This document shows, one piece after another, positions 45,869-54,851 of a DNA stretch of 64,000 nt; the first letter of the stretch is position 1; each line of letters begins with the position of its first letter. The stretch is from Selenobaculum gibii (lineage in GTDB: Bacteria > Bacillota > Negativicutes > ICN-92133). A program made the translations under genes and the position numbers. The stretch covers positions 1,589,501 through 1,653,500 of the forward strand of contig NZ_CP120678.1 of the NCBI RefSeq assembly GCF_030273445.1. Direction: 5' to 3'. A model generated the notes under the pieces. The model saw only the letters and a program-made list of their open reading frames with translations. It had not been told where the DNA came from and did not search any database.

Positions 45869-45901
45869 CAAAATCCCTCCAAAAAACACTTATCCAAGCT
45901 C

Positions 45902-46678
45902 TTATGTAAATGAAATGATATTAAATTGCGTACTAGTAAATACTTTTTCCTTTTTATTAAAGTCCATCATTAATATTGCAGCTTCCCCCTGATAGGAAAA
46001 CTTCAGCTCTCCATCGATAATTGCCGCACTTTTCGCAATAAAACAATTCATTCCGCGTGTATTTCCCGTTTGGTTGCAAACAATCACAGGGCGTCCACCA
46101 CTCATTTTAGAGCAGCGTTCCCAAGCTTTCTCCGGAGGGCCGCCACAGCCTGGTGGCCAAGCAGCAATAACAAGAATTAATTCTGCTCCCATTTCACCAA
46201 GCTGCGCTCCATTTTCTCCATACCATGCATCGGCACAAACCAACACTCCTATAGATACTCCCTCATAACGCAAACAAGTCAATCTTTTACCAGCAGTTGA
46301 CCAACCTTCCGTTGCCGACCCTACAATTTTAAGTTTCCGATGCTTGTCGATAATTTCTCCTTTTGTATCAATAATCAAACAACTGTTATACTTTTTCCCA
46401 TCGTCATGATCGAGTTCACCACACCCGAGAAAAACTGTAACCTGTAATTCCTTTGCCAAATCTAAAACAGGTTGAATGATATTCGTAATCTCTTTCTCCC
46501 AAACATATTCTCGACCCAGTTGCGTAAAAAAATATCCTTGCAATGCCATCTCTGGCGTAAGAATCCATTTTGCACCAGAGTTTGCTGCCATTTTTATTGA
46601 TTTACATAAAACCTCTAGGTTTTTTTCTTGTGGTCCGCCACTTAAATTTAAATGTAATAATGCAATTTTCATCCCCAT
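45902..46678 (-). CDS. Carbon-nitrogen hydrolase (nitrilase superfamily amidase)
   Basis: A 258-residue nitrilase-fold enzyme with the complete catalytic triad: E43 (LTPEMAL), K115 (KHRKLKIV) and C148 (GVLVCADAW). This family hydrolyses amides or nitriles, often from small polyamines or deaminated glutathione. It sits between the binding-protein gene and cobN paralogue 3, so a side-chain amide of a corrinoid or other tetrapyrrole is an attractive substrate, but this is inferred only from context. AAGGA lies 5 nt before the first ATG; a second ATG two codons on is also possible. Confidence 0.85.
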   Translation of the reverse strand: MGMKIALLHLNLSGGPQEKNLEVLCKSIKMAANSGAKWILTPEMALQGYFFTQLGREYVWEKEITNIIQPVLDLAKELQVTVFLGCGELDHDDGKKYNSCLIIDTKGEIIDKHRKLKIVGSATEGWSTAGKRLTCLRYEGVSIGVLVCADAWYGENGAQLGEMGAELILVIAAWPPGCGGPPEKAWERCSKMSGGRPVIVCNQTGNTRGMNCFIAKSAAIIDGELKFSYQGEAAILMMDFNKKEKVFTSTQFNIISFT

Positions 46679-46706
46679 AAAAATCCTTTTTCTTTACAAA
46701 TTCTTA

Positions 46707-47714
46707 TCATTCACCTGAAAATGAAATATGCTGATTCGCAGGTTGTGCAAACGCATCCCCATAAACGGCATAAGCAATCTCCTTTACTCCATAGACAAAA
46801 TCTTGCGAAGCGTTATAAATATACCCTTCTCTAGGGTAACGCAAGCCATTATTTTTAATTGCAGTAACCGTTTGAAGTGATGGATCATTTAAATATTCCT
46901 GATTAAATTCGCCGACATCGTAAGTTCCATGATCTTGATAGGAAGGCATTAAGAAAATATCCGGATTAATTCCTACAATCATTTCTTTCGTTAATACTTG
47001 TCCATTTTTTATTCCGGCTGCCGCTACGCCATTGATAACGCCTGCATAATTACACATCGCATCAAAGGTACAGCCACTTCCGCCATAAGTCGTCATCAAA
47101 GAAATCAAGACAATTTTTTTTCGCTGATTTTCAGGTATTTGCTCAACCTTTGCTTGAATATCTGCAAGTTCCTCCTTCATTTTTGCTAAGATTAAGTCAC
47201 CTTTTTCTTCTTCTTTTAGTGCTTGCGCAATTAATTTAATCGTAGCTTGTGTATCAGCTAAGGTAGCCACCTCTGGAGTAACAATGACCGGAAATCCTAA
47301 TTCCCTTAAAGAAGATACAGTATCAGCGGGTGTCCAGCCACTGGCAATAATTAAATCTGGTTTTAATGCAAAAACCTGCTCCGGCGAAGGGTCTTTGATT
47401 TTTACGGGAATCTTCTTCGCCTTTTCAACAATATTAGAGCTATAAGGATCATCTAATAAAGCATTAACCCCAACCATTTTATCTGTAGTCACCATGCCTA
47501 ATGCAATAATGTCCGTATGCATAGACAAGGTTAAAATTTTATTTGGCTTATGCGGAATCTTTACCACGGTTCCTTGGCTATCCATGACCTCATAAGCATC
47601 TTGAGAAAGTTGACTTTCTCCGTTTTTCCCACACCCGCAGCATAAGAGGAATATAAAAATGCTGCATAAAATCAACCCAATTTGATATTTTTGCTTCCAT
47701 TTATTTTTCATCAT
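46707..47714 (-). CDS. ABC transporter substrate-binding lipoprotein (BtuF/HmuT-like)
   Basis: A 335-residue class III binding protein. The N-terminal signal ends in a Cys-rich lipobox (LLCCGCGKN), so it is likely a lipoprotein anchored outside the inner membrane. Core motifs are typical: PNKILTLSMHTDIIALG, PSPEQVFALKPDLIIASGW and GINPDIFLMPS. These proteins deliver cobalamin, haem or siderophores to a BtuCD-type permease; the only such permease in the window is at 54829-57122, which lacks its own binding-protein gene. It overlaps cobN paralogue 4 by 14 nt. Confidence 0.9.
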   Translation of the reverse strand: MMKNKWKQKYQIGLILCSIFIFLLCCGCGKNGESQLSQDAYEVMDSQGTVVKIPHKPNKILTLSMHTDIIALGMVTTDKMVGVNALLDDPYSSNIVEKAKKIPVKIKDPSPEQVFALKPDLIIASGWTPADTVSSLRELGFPVIVTPEVATLADTQATIKLIAQALKEEEKGDLILAKMKEELADIQAKVEQIPENQRKKIVLISLMTTYGGSGCTFDAMCNYAGVINGVAAAGIKNGQVLTKEMIVGINPDIFLMPSYQDHGTYDVGEFNQEYLNDPSLQTVTAIKNNGLRYPREGYIYNASQDFVYGVKEIAYAVYGDAFAQPANQHISFSGE

Positions 47715-50700
47715 TTATTTCTTCCAAATCTCCTTCTAAGGATAAAAATAATTTTTCCAATTCAGCTTTTGTTTCTGGTTTCGCATTCCATAGCCCACGC
47801 TGATTGGCTTCTAATAGCACCTCAGCAATTCTGTGCAATGCCCATGGATTCACTTCCTGCATCCATTTTTGCATCTCTTCATTAAATGCATATTTTTCTG
47901 CGTATTTTTCATACATCCAATCTTCCATGACATTGCTTGTCGCATCCCATTGATAACTGACAGCAACGTAAGTCGCTAAATCACCGGCACCTTTATAACC
48001 ATGTTTTTTCATCCCTTCAATATATTTAGGATTCATGGCTTCGCCTCTAAACCACCGTTTTAACTCTTCTGCTAAACTTCGCAACTGAATTTTTTTTCGA
48101 TCTGAGCTATCGCTTACATAATTCCGTGGCATTTTACCGCTTATACTGCGGACAGCGGCTACCATACCACCACGATAATTATTATAATCATCCCCCGCTA
48201 ACATAGAGGACTCGCGATGATCTACATTCTGCAAGGTAATCTCCATCTTTTCTAAACGCTTTTTAAATAGCTTTGGTAAATACGAACCAGCTGAACCGTC
48301 GCCATAGGCATGTGCGCCCCAACGAACGTACACATCGGCTAAGTCATCAATATTATCCCAATTTTTCGCTTCTAATACCGCACCAACACCTGCACCATGC
48401 GCTCCCGGTGGATCGCCAAAAATTCGATATGAAGCTTGTCGCCAAGCCTGTTCTTTCGCAGTACCTTCCTGTAGTAAGTCATCAACTTCCGCTAAAATAT
48501 GTTTGCGAACATAATTTTGCTCAATACTTTCATCAAGCTGAGACACCATATCTACTGCTTTATTTAGCCAATCAATCGAAGCTAACATGCTATCACGAAA
48601 CAGCCCGCTAATCCGTCCAGTTACGTCTATTCGTGGTCTTTTCAGCTTTTCTAGCGGAATAATTTCTAAGTCAATAACCCGCTTGCTGCCGCTTTGCCAA
48701 ACGGGTTTTAAGCCCATTAAATATAAAAATTCTGCAACACATTGTCCATGATTACGCAAATTACTCGTTGCCCACAAAATAATGCCTACGCTCTCAGGAT
48801 AATGCCCCTCCTCATTGATAAAACGTTCGATTACATAATCCGCCATCGTTTTACCGATTTCCCAAGCCGCCTCTGTCGGTAGAGTTTTGGGATCAACGCT
48901 ATAAAAATTTCTCCCTGTCGGTAACAAATCCGCACCACCACTCGTTGGAGCTCCAGATGCACTTGGCTCAATATAAGCACCATTCAATGCTCGCAGGGTA
49001 TTTTCAATCTCCAAAGTCGTCAAAAGTAAACTTGGTGCAATATGTTGACAAATATATCTAGCTACTTTTAAAAATTCTGTACGCTCTTGCTCAGTTAATT
49101 TTTCCGTCCAGGATAAATGGAAGATTCGTTCTGCTTGTTCTATCTCAAACTGCTGTTGATACAAGAGCACAATAACTTCACGACACTTTTGCCGAATTTC
49201 ATCTAATAAAATGCCATAAGTCTTGCTTCCATCGGGAAGTAAAGTACCGCTATTTTCTAACAAGACGTAATAATCATATCCATAAATCATAGTCGCAATT
49301 GTTTTTGTCAGCGAGGGAATCTCACCATTTTCTAACCGTGTCAATTCTAACAAATACTCAATTAGTTCATCCCCTTCTGGAGGGCAACCCAAAATATGCA
49401 ATCCATTATGAATCTGCATATTTTTTATATCCGTAATAAAAACGTGCAATTTCCCAAGATAATCATTAAAATCGCCATAATCAACGATTTCTTCAATCCT
49501 GCACTCAGCTGCTTTTTGCCTAATTAAATCTTCCAATATCGTTTTATTCTGCTCGGCAGCGATATCTTTTTGGAAATGAACATATTCTTCTAAAAGTTTT
49601 TCTAGCTCTTCTAATTCTTCATACACTCCGGCAACGGTCATCGGTGCAGATAAATAACTAATTAAACATGCAGCACTACGTCTTTTTGCCTGAATTCCTT
49701 CGCCAACACAGGTAATCCAATAATGATAAATATTCGGCATATTTCCCGTAGCAATGTCAGGATAGCAAGCGTTTGACATCGCTACGCCTTTTCCTGGAAG
49801 CCATTCCAAATTTCCATGCGTTCCTACATGAATCATCGCATCTGCTTGCCAAATCTCTTGTATCCAATGGTAAAAGGCTAAATAATGATGTGTTGGAGCA
49901 CAATCCGGCGAATGATAAATTTTGGCCGGATCCTCGCCAAATCCACGTGGAGGCTGTACTGTAATATAAACATTTCCATTTTTCATTCCCGGAATCAGCA
50001 AAGTATCCTCATAACAAAATACTTCGCCTGGCACTCCTCCCCAATCATGGATCAACTGTTTTTTTGTCTCTTGTGGCAGAGTCTCAAAATAAGCTTGATA
50101 TTGTTCTTTTGTTAATTTCCCATCAGCTTCTAAAATTTGTTTTTCTGAAATAAACCGCCGATCATTGGTGGCATGACTTGTTAGATCCGCAATAAATTCT
50201 TCGCGACTTACAGGCAAATGATCTACCTGATAGCCATCCTCTTTTAACCTTTTTAATAACAAGCGAATACTTTCAATAGAATCAAGGCTTGCTGCACTTC
50301 CGATGTTTGAATTTGTTGGCGGATAATTATGAAATATGATTGCAACTTTCTTTTCTTTATTCTGCTTTTTATTTAATTTAGCCCATTTTCCAGCCTTTTG
50401 TATTAACCGCTCAATTCGTTCTTCTAATATACATTTTGTATGTGCCCCCTCCTCTAATTCTTCTTGTGTTGCAACTGGTACACTATGAATAATTCCATCA
50501 AATTCAGGCAATGCAATCGCATAGGATAATTCATTCGCAGACATTCCTACAAAACTATTCTTCCACCATTGATACGTATTATATAAATGGTACGCTTGTA
50601 AGATTGGAACATTTAATTTTTTTAATGCTTCTAATGCAACAAATCCCGTAACCGTCAAAGAAAAAACAAAATTGTTAATTAACACGTCAATTATAGGGTG

Positions 50701-51420
50701 TCCATTTTGATAAAAAAACTTTTCTATATTGGTTTGTAAGTTAACCGCTCCTGTTTCTTCATTTGCCATTGTCGTAGTAAAAATCACAAGCGGAATAAAT
50801 CCTTGCCTTTCAATTTCAGCAATTACTTGATTTGGATAAGATAAGTTCTGCCATAACCAATCTTCCCGCGAAAAAATCATACCAATGATCGGCTTATTGA
50901 GTGATTGCTTCTTTTCCAAATACTCCTCAATACTTAAGGTCTCATCCGGATAATTAGGATGATATACCCCAGCCCAGGGCATTTGTTTCGGTTCTTCTAC
51001 TTGACAATTTTTTTTACAAAATGTTTTTGCAAGAAAAAGCCATAAATTTGAGAAATTCTCTAATCCTCCATAGCTAAAATATTTAAAAATTGTATTTTTT
51101 TCTTCGTGGGTTAAGCCTAAATCCAGTACATCGTCACCAGCATCCATGATGTGATAAAGATGACAAATCTCCTTTTGTCGCATATACATTGAGGACTTTT
51201 TTAGAAAATCACAACACAATCCCGTTCCCATCCATGAAATTAAAACAAAATCACACACTCGAATTTTCTCTTCCCAGCGTTTGTTCCAAATTTCACTATC
51301 ATTTATATATTCTTGCACAAAAAAATTACTTAGCTGACTTTTTGCCTCTGCAAAAATTTGGGCTGATTTCATTCCAATATCATGATGTTCCATATTTGTA
51401 ATAAATAATATCCTGCTCAT
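47701..51420 (-). CDS. CobN-like large chelatase subunit (paralogue 4)
   Basis: A 1239-residue CobN-family protein with intact QPPRGFGEDPAKIYHSPD, HVGTHGNLEWLPGKG, PTSGGADLLPTGRNFYSVDP, LKRPRIDVTGRISGLFRDS and GDPPGAHGAGVG blocks. One difference stands out: GTHGN instead of GTHGS next to the conserved His. It is the first gene after receptor 2, separated by a hairpin (51452-51475), and overlaps the binding-protein gene. The order receptor-CobN-binding protein resembles the hmu/btu loci of Bacteroidetes, where the CobN-like HmuS is thought to act on imported haem. GGAG lies 7 nt before the ATG. Confidence 0.9.
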   Translation of the reverse strand: MSRILFITNMEHHDIGMKSAQIFAEAKSQLSNFFVQEYINDSEIWNKRWEEKIRVCDFVLISWMGTGLCCDFLKKSSMYMRQKEICHLYHIMDAGDDVLDLGLTHEEKNTIFKYFSYGGLENFSNLWLFLAKTFCKKNCQVEEPKQMPWAGVYHPNYPDETLSIEEYLEKKQSLNKPIIGMIFSREDWLWQNLSYPNQVIAEIERQGFIPLVIFTTTMANEETGAVNLQTNIEKFFYQNGHPIIDVLINNFVFSLTVTGFVALEALKKLNVPILQAYHLYNTYQWWKNSFVGMSANELSYAIALPEFDGIIHSVPVATQEELEEGAHTKCILEERIERLIQKAGKWAKLNKKQNKEKKVAIIFHNYPPTNSNIGSAASLDSIESIRLLLKRLKEDGYQVDHLPVSREEFIADLTSHATNDRRFISEKQILEADGKLTKEQYQAYFETLPQETKKQLIHDWGGVPGEVFCYEDTLLIPGMKNGNVYITVQPPRGFGEDPAKIYHSPDCAPTHHYLAFYHWIQEIWQADAMIHVGTHGNLEWLPGKGVAMSNACYPDIATGNMPNIYHYWITCVGEGIQAKRRSAACLISYLSAPMTVAGVYEELEELEKLLEEYVHFQKDIAAEQNKTILEDLIRQKAAECRIEEIVDYGDFNDYLGKLHVFITDIKNMQIHNGLHILGCPPEGDELIEYLLELTRLENGEIPSLTKTIATMIYGYDYYVLLENSGTLLPDGSKTYGILLDEIRQKCREVIVLLYQQQFEIEQAERIFHLSWTEKLTEQERTEFLKVARYICQHIAPSLLLTTLEIENTLRALNGAYIEPSASGAPTSGGADLLPTGRNFYSVDPKTLPTEAAWEIGKTMADYVIERFINEEGHYPESVGIILWATSNLRNHGQCVAEFLYLMGLKPVWQSGSKRVIDLEIIPLEKLKRPRIDVTGRISGLFRDSMLASIDWLNKAVDMVSQLDESIEQNYVRKHILAEVDDLLQEGTAKEQAWRQASYRIFGDPPGAHGAGVGAVLEAKNWDNIDDLADVYVRWGAHAYGDGSAGSYLPKLFKKRLEKMEITLQNVDHRESSMLAGDDYNNYRGGMVAAVRSISGKMPRNYVSDSSDRKKIQLRSLAEELKRWFRGEAMNPKYIEGMKKHGYKGAGDLATYVAVSYQWDATSNVMEDWMYEKYAEKYAFNEEMQKWMQEVNPWALHRIAEVLLEANQRGLWNAKPETKAELEKLFLSLEGDLEEINDEK

Positions 51421-51451
51421 ATTCTTACTCCATTGCTCATTATATTAACAA

Positions 51452-51475
51452 AATAGGGCTGTTATCAGCCCTATT
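51452..51475 (-). terminator. Hairpin between receptor 2 and cobN paralogue 4
   Basis: AATAGGGCTG and CAGCCCTATT pair perfectly around a 4-nt loop, with TTGTT following on the minus strand. The T run is weak, so it probably reduces rather than stops transcription, giving more receptor than chelatase. Confidence 0.6.
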
Positions 51476-51502
51476 GCTTCTATCATCAAAATGCGAAAAT
51501 GA

Positions 51503-53425
51503 TTAAAATGAATATTGAACTCCAACTTGGAAGTTACGCCCTGGTGCTGAATACCAACTACCATCTGGATCCATATCATAACATTGATCTGTATAGAATT
51601 TATCAAAAATATTATTCACACGAATAAACGCTTTTGCATTGTCTTCGAATTGATAATTGATTGCTGCATCCCATATCCAAAAGGATGTAAATTCATCTGC
51701 AATATTTTTTCCCTTACGACCTTCTCGATCAATAATTCCTCTACCATTAAGCTGCATATCAAATTGATCCTTTTCATATTTCAACCCTAGATTCCAAGCA
51801 CCACGCGGTAAATATCCATTCTGATTTGGATTTGAATATGCATTTTCCGGATCAATATATAAATGCGTATAACCTACATTTGCACTAAAATTATCATTCA
51901 ATTGTTTTGTGAATTGGATATCCCAGCCACGGGCACTTTCTTCCCCAACATTGTAATATTTATAGGTATCCGAATTAAATCCGATCATATTTTCTGCTTT
52001 TCGCTTAAATATGTTGAAACTACCAGTGAAAGTTTTATCAAATTTGTGATTCACACCAAATTCTATTGTTTTTCCTGTTTCCGGTTCTAAATCTAAGCTG
52101 CCGTAAGAGGAATACAACTGATATTGATTTGGCGATACAAAGAATTCCTTATAACTCATATAGTAATTTGTATTGTCATTCGCTTCATAACCTAATACAA
52201 CACTTGGCGTATTATGACGTCCATATACGGAATGATTGTCTGTACGAATCCCCGTCGTTAATGTCCATTCATCATTCATATGCCAAGCATCTTGCAAATA
52301 AAAGGCACGATTTGTAATCGTTCGATCTCGCCAAGCATCTGTATAACCATAACTTGTACTAGAATAATTCTTGATCTTATCTTGATAAAAATCAAAGCCG
52401 CCTACTAAAGTATGATTTTCTGTTGTATAGGTTACCTGGTCACTTACGCCTGAAGTCTCCAAGTCCATTAACCATACATTCATTGAGTCATTATAGTTAT
52501 CATTGAGATAGTTCTTATTTTGATATAAGGAAATCTGATTTACTGCTCTTTCAGAAATGCGATTTGTGGATAAAATACTCAATCTTCTTTGGTCTTTTTC
52601 ACCTTCACTAATTTGCGTTTCATGAAGGCCACCATTTTTGGGGCGTAAATAATCCGATTGATAAGATTCGTAAGTAAATATTAGCGAAGTATCTTCATCA
52701 AAATCTTTGCCGATTTTAAAATTAAAATCGTTTGCATTTACTTTATTTTGAATTGTATTGCCGCGCCCATCCTTAAAATCACCACTAATATCTTTTTGCG
52801 CGGCAAGCATCCAATAAACATTGTCATCCGTTCTTCCCGTATTCAAAAGACTATATTGTTCCTTGCCAAAACTGCCACCTGTAATTTCTAAGGAAGTTTT
52901 GTTATCACCTGCAGCGACTTTACGTGTAATGATATTGATTACACCACCTGAAGCATCTGAGCCATAAAGTGTTGAAGCTGACCCTTTTAATATTTCAATT
53001 CGTTCAATGCTATCCATATCTACTACTTCTGAAGCATTAAATTTTGAGAAAGTACTACCATTTGTATTTACTCTCATTCCATCAATAAGAACTACAATAT
53101 TTTTTGTTCCATTAATATAAATACTGTTTGAAGTATAATTTCCGCCACCGTTTCCATAGTTTTGAATAGTAACACCTGGAACATCTCTAAGCACATCCGT
53201 TAAGTTTGTATAATGATTTTTTTCTAACATTTCACGCGTAACAACATTGATATTTGCAGGTGCTTTAAAAGCATTTTGTTCTATTTTAGATGCTGTAACA
53301 ACAACATTGTCTAGCGTATATTCATCTAAGGTAGCGGCTTCTACACTTGGCAATGCTAACGAAACAAATGTAGTACAAGCAATCGTGGCTAAAACTGTTC
53401 TTTTTCGTAAAAAATCCCTTTTCAT
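51503..53425 (-). CDS. TonB-dependent outer-membrane receptor 2 (BtuB-like)
   Basis: About 640 residues from 53425 (GGAGG 8 nt upstream), with signal peptide (ACTTFVSLALPSVEAA), TonB box DNVVVTA, plug motifs (NIVVLIDGMRVN, IERIEILKGSASTLYGSDASGGVINIITRK) and a barrel ending GVQYSF. It leads a long operon (receptor, CobN, binding protein, nitrilase, CobN, CobN) behind MerR-type promoter D and riboswitch D. The expected ligand is a corrinoid or related tetrapyrrole; BtuB-like length fits but does not prove cobalamin. Confidence 0.92.
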   Translation of the reverse strand: MKRDFLRKRTVLATIACTTFVSLALPSVEAATLDEYTLDNVVVTASKIEQNAFKAPANINVVTREMLEKNHYTNLTDVLRDVPGVTIQNYGNGGGNYTSNSIYINGTKNIVVLIDGMRVNTNGSTFSKFNASEVVDMDSIERIEILKGSASTLYGSDASGGVINIITRKVAAGDNKTSLEITGGSFGKEQYSLLNTGRTDDNVYWMLAAQKDISGDFKDGRGNTIQNKVNANDFNFKIGKDFDEDTSLIFTYESYQSDYLRPKNGGLHETQISEGEKDQRRLSILSTNRISERAVNQISLYQNKNYLNDNYNDSMNVWLMDLETSGVSDQVTYTTENHTLVGGFDFYQDKIKNYSSTSYGYTDAWRDRTITNRAFYLQDAWHMNDEWTLTTGIRTDNHSVYGRHNTPSVVLGYEANDNTNYYMSYKEFFVSPNQYQLYSSYGSLDLEPETGKTIEFGVNHKFDKTFTGSFNIFKRKAENMIGFNSDTYKYYNVGEESARGWDIQFTKQLNDNFSANVGYTHLYIDPENAYSNPNQNGYLPRGAWNLGLKYEKDQFDMQLNGRGIIDREGRKGKNIADEFTSFWIWDAAINYQFEDNAKAFIRVNNIFDKFYTDQCYDMDPDGSWYSAPGRNFQVGVQYSF

Positions 53426-53462
53426 TGTAGATTCCTCCAAAAATAATTAATAGAAAAGAATA

Positions 53463-53500
53463 AAAAAACTCTGTTACGCGATTTGCGTACAGAGTTTTTC
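53463..53500 (-). terminator. Intrinsic terminator of riboswitch D
   Basis: Minus strand stem CTCTGTACGC / GCGTAACAGAG (one bulged base) followed by a run of Ts, between aptamer D and the receptor 2 start. Confidence 0.85.
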
Positions 53501-53534
53501 ATGCAAAATAAACAGTATTCACTGTATATCTCCC

Positions 53535-53717
53535 ATCCCTGTCGCTCGCAGGTCTAATGGTATGATCATGCAATGGCAGTTCTTCTGACTCAGATTCATC
53601 ACTTCTCCAGCCTTCCCAAGATTTCTCTCAGTGACGTATTTGGAGTCGCTCCTCATTACAGCGGCGGGACCGTATCGGATTTACACCGATTTCCCTATTA
53701 AGCCTTTTGGCACCTAT
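53535..53717 (-). promoter_or_regulatory. Cobalamin riboswitch D (leader of receptor 2 operon)
   Basis: Minus strand landmarks: ATAGGTGCCAAAAGGC, TAATAGGGAAATCGGT, TACGGTCCCGCCGCTGT, GTCACTGAG, GGGAAGGCTGG, CAGAAGAACTGCC, and the last hairpin CCTGCGAGCGACAGG. It is close to riboswitch A in sequence; both follow MerR-type promoters. Confidence 0.93.
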
Positions 53718-53742
53718 TGCGCGATTATGAAATTCGTTTTTC

Positions 53743-53773
53743 ATCATAAACTATATAGTGGCTATATAGTCAA
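53743..53773 (-). promoter_or_regulatory. MerR-type promoter D (19-bp spacer)
   Basis: Minus strand: -35 TTGACT (53773-53768), -10 TATGAT (53748-53743), 19-bp spacer with the dyad CTATATAG-CCA-CTATATAG, here perfectly symmetric. Half-sites match those of promoters A and B. It starts the transcript with riboswitch D. Confidence 0.85.
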
Positions 53774-53807
53774 GCTTTTAAATGCATAAATTTATATTTT
53801 TCTCCAA

Positions 53808-54851
53808 TTAACTACAATGAATTGCAGTCCGCTTCAAGCTACATTCCGAAAGATATGCCATTTTCTCTTTGCTGCCATACCATCTAGCAAAACACCCCCC
53901 GCCACACAACGAAAAATCCTTGCACTCTAAGCAAAAATGCAAACTATTTTTTATTACCTCTGCAACCTTGGCTTGTTTTTGTCTATCCACACCCGTTTTA
54001 ATATTTCCAATATAAAAGTCAGGATTACCTACCAAAGAAGCACAAGCATAGATATCTCCAGTTGCATCAACATAAATTGCAGCACCATTCATCGCATGGC
54101 AATGAGCAAAAGTTGTTAAGCTGCCTTCCTTTAATTTTTCCACGCGTTCTAACTGCGCAAACAACATTTTACGTCCCGTTAATTTCTCAAGCTTTTGAGC
54201 TACGGTAAATGCTTCCTCTAATCCCGCTTTTACATCTTGAGGTTCCGCCGCTTTTATCTCTGCACCGCGTCCTTGTCCTCTTAGTAAATCAAACCCAATT
54301 CGCCTTACATTTCCAAGGTAATAGGCAAGCTCTACAATCCCTGTTAATTTATTTACATTTTGAGCTGTCACAACACAAGTCACACCGATTTGGATAGAAT
54401 GATGTTTCAAAATTTCAATTCCATTTAAAATCGCCTGCATACATCCACTACCATTTGGAAAACATCTCTGCTTATCATTTTCCTGTGTTCTCCCATCTAT
54501 GCTAACGCCAATTGCAACTTTTCCTTTTTTTAGGATTTTCGCGATTTTCTCAGTAATTAACGTTCCATTTGTTTGCACCTGCATTAATGCAGGAATTTTA
54601 TTGTGCTGAACATATTCAATCACCGCTTGAATGACCGGAAAATTCAGCAGCGGTTCTCCACCACTAAATTGAAGGATAAACTTCTCTTTACTTCTTGCAG
54701 CAATATCTACTGCTTGAATCGCTGTCTCAACTGACATAAAATCAGCAGCATGTTCATTCGCATAGCAATACTTACATGATAAATTACAGGTACCGGTTAA
54801 ACTAAGTAATAGCATCTTTGTCGATGTTTCAGATTGATTTAAAAACTCCAT
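53808..54851 (-). CDS. Radical SAM/SPASM-domain enzyme
   Basis: A 347-residue protein: radical SAM motif CNLSCKYC (C-x3-C-x2-C, about residues 27-34), GGEPLL S-adenosylmethionine-binding block, and a C-terminal SPASM region with CHAM, YACASL and the CLECKDFSLCGGGC cysteine series for extra Fe-S clusters. Such enzymes modify peptides (thioether, Cys, Trp/Lys links) or mature other proteins. No precursor peptide is evident nearby. It is the last gene of an ExbB-ExbD-TonB-receptor-TIM-BtuCD unit and overlaps the ABC ATPase gene by 23 nt, so it belongs with transport; target unknown. Confidence 0.88.
   Translation of the reverse strand: MEFLNQSETSTKMLLLSLTGTCNLSCKYCYANEHAADFMSVETAIQAVDIAARSKEKFILQFSGGEPLLNFPVIQAVIEYVQHNKIPALMQVQTNGTLITEKIAKILKKGKVAIGVSIDGRTQENDKQRCFPNGSGCMQAILNGIEILKHHSIQIGVTCVVTAQNVNKLTGIVELAYYLGNVRRIGFDLLRGQGRGAEIKAAEPQDVKAGLEEAFTVAQKLEKLTGRKMLFAQLERVEKLKEGSLTTFAHCHAMNGAAIYVDATGDIYACASLVGNPDFYIGNIKTGVDRQKQAKVAEVIKNSLHFCLECKDFSLCGGGCFARWYGSKEKMAYLSECSLKRTAIHCS

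Noticed and set aside
38300-51420. Recent transposon-driven duplication of cobN
   Set aside because: The paralogues differ throughout, and there are no insertion sequences or flanking direct repeats visible.
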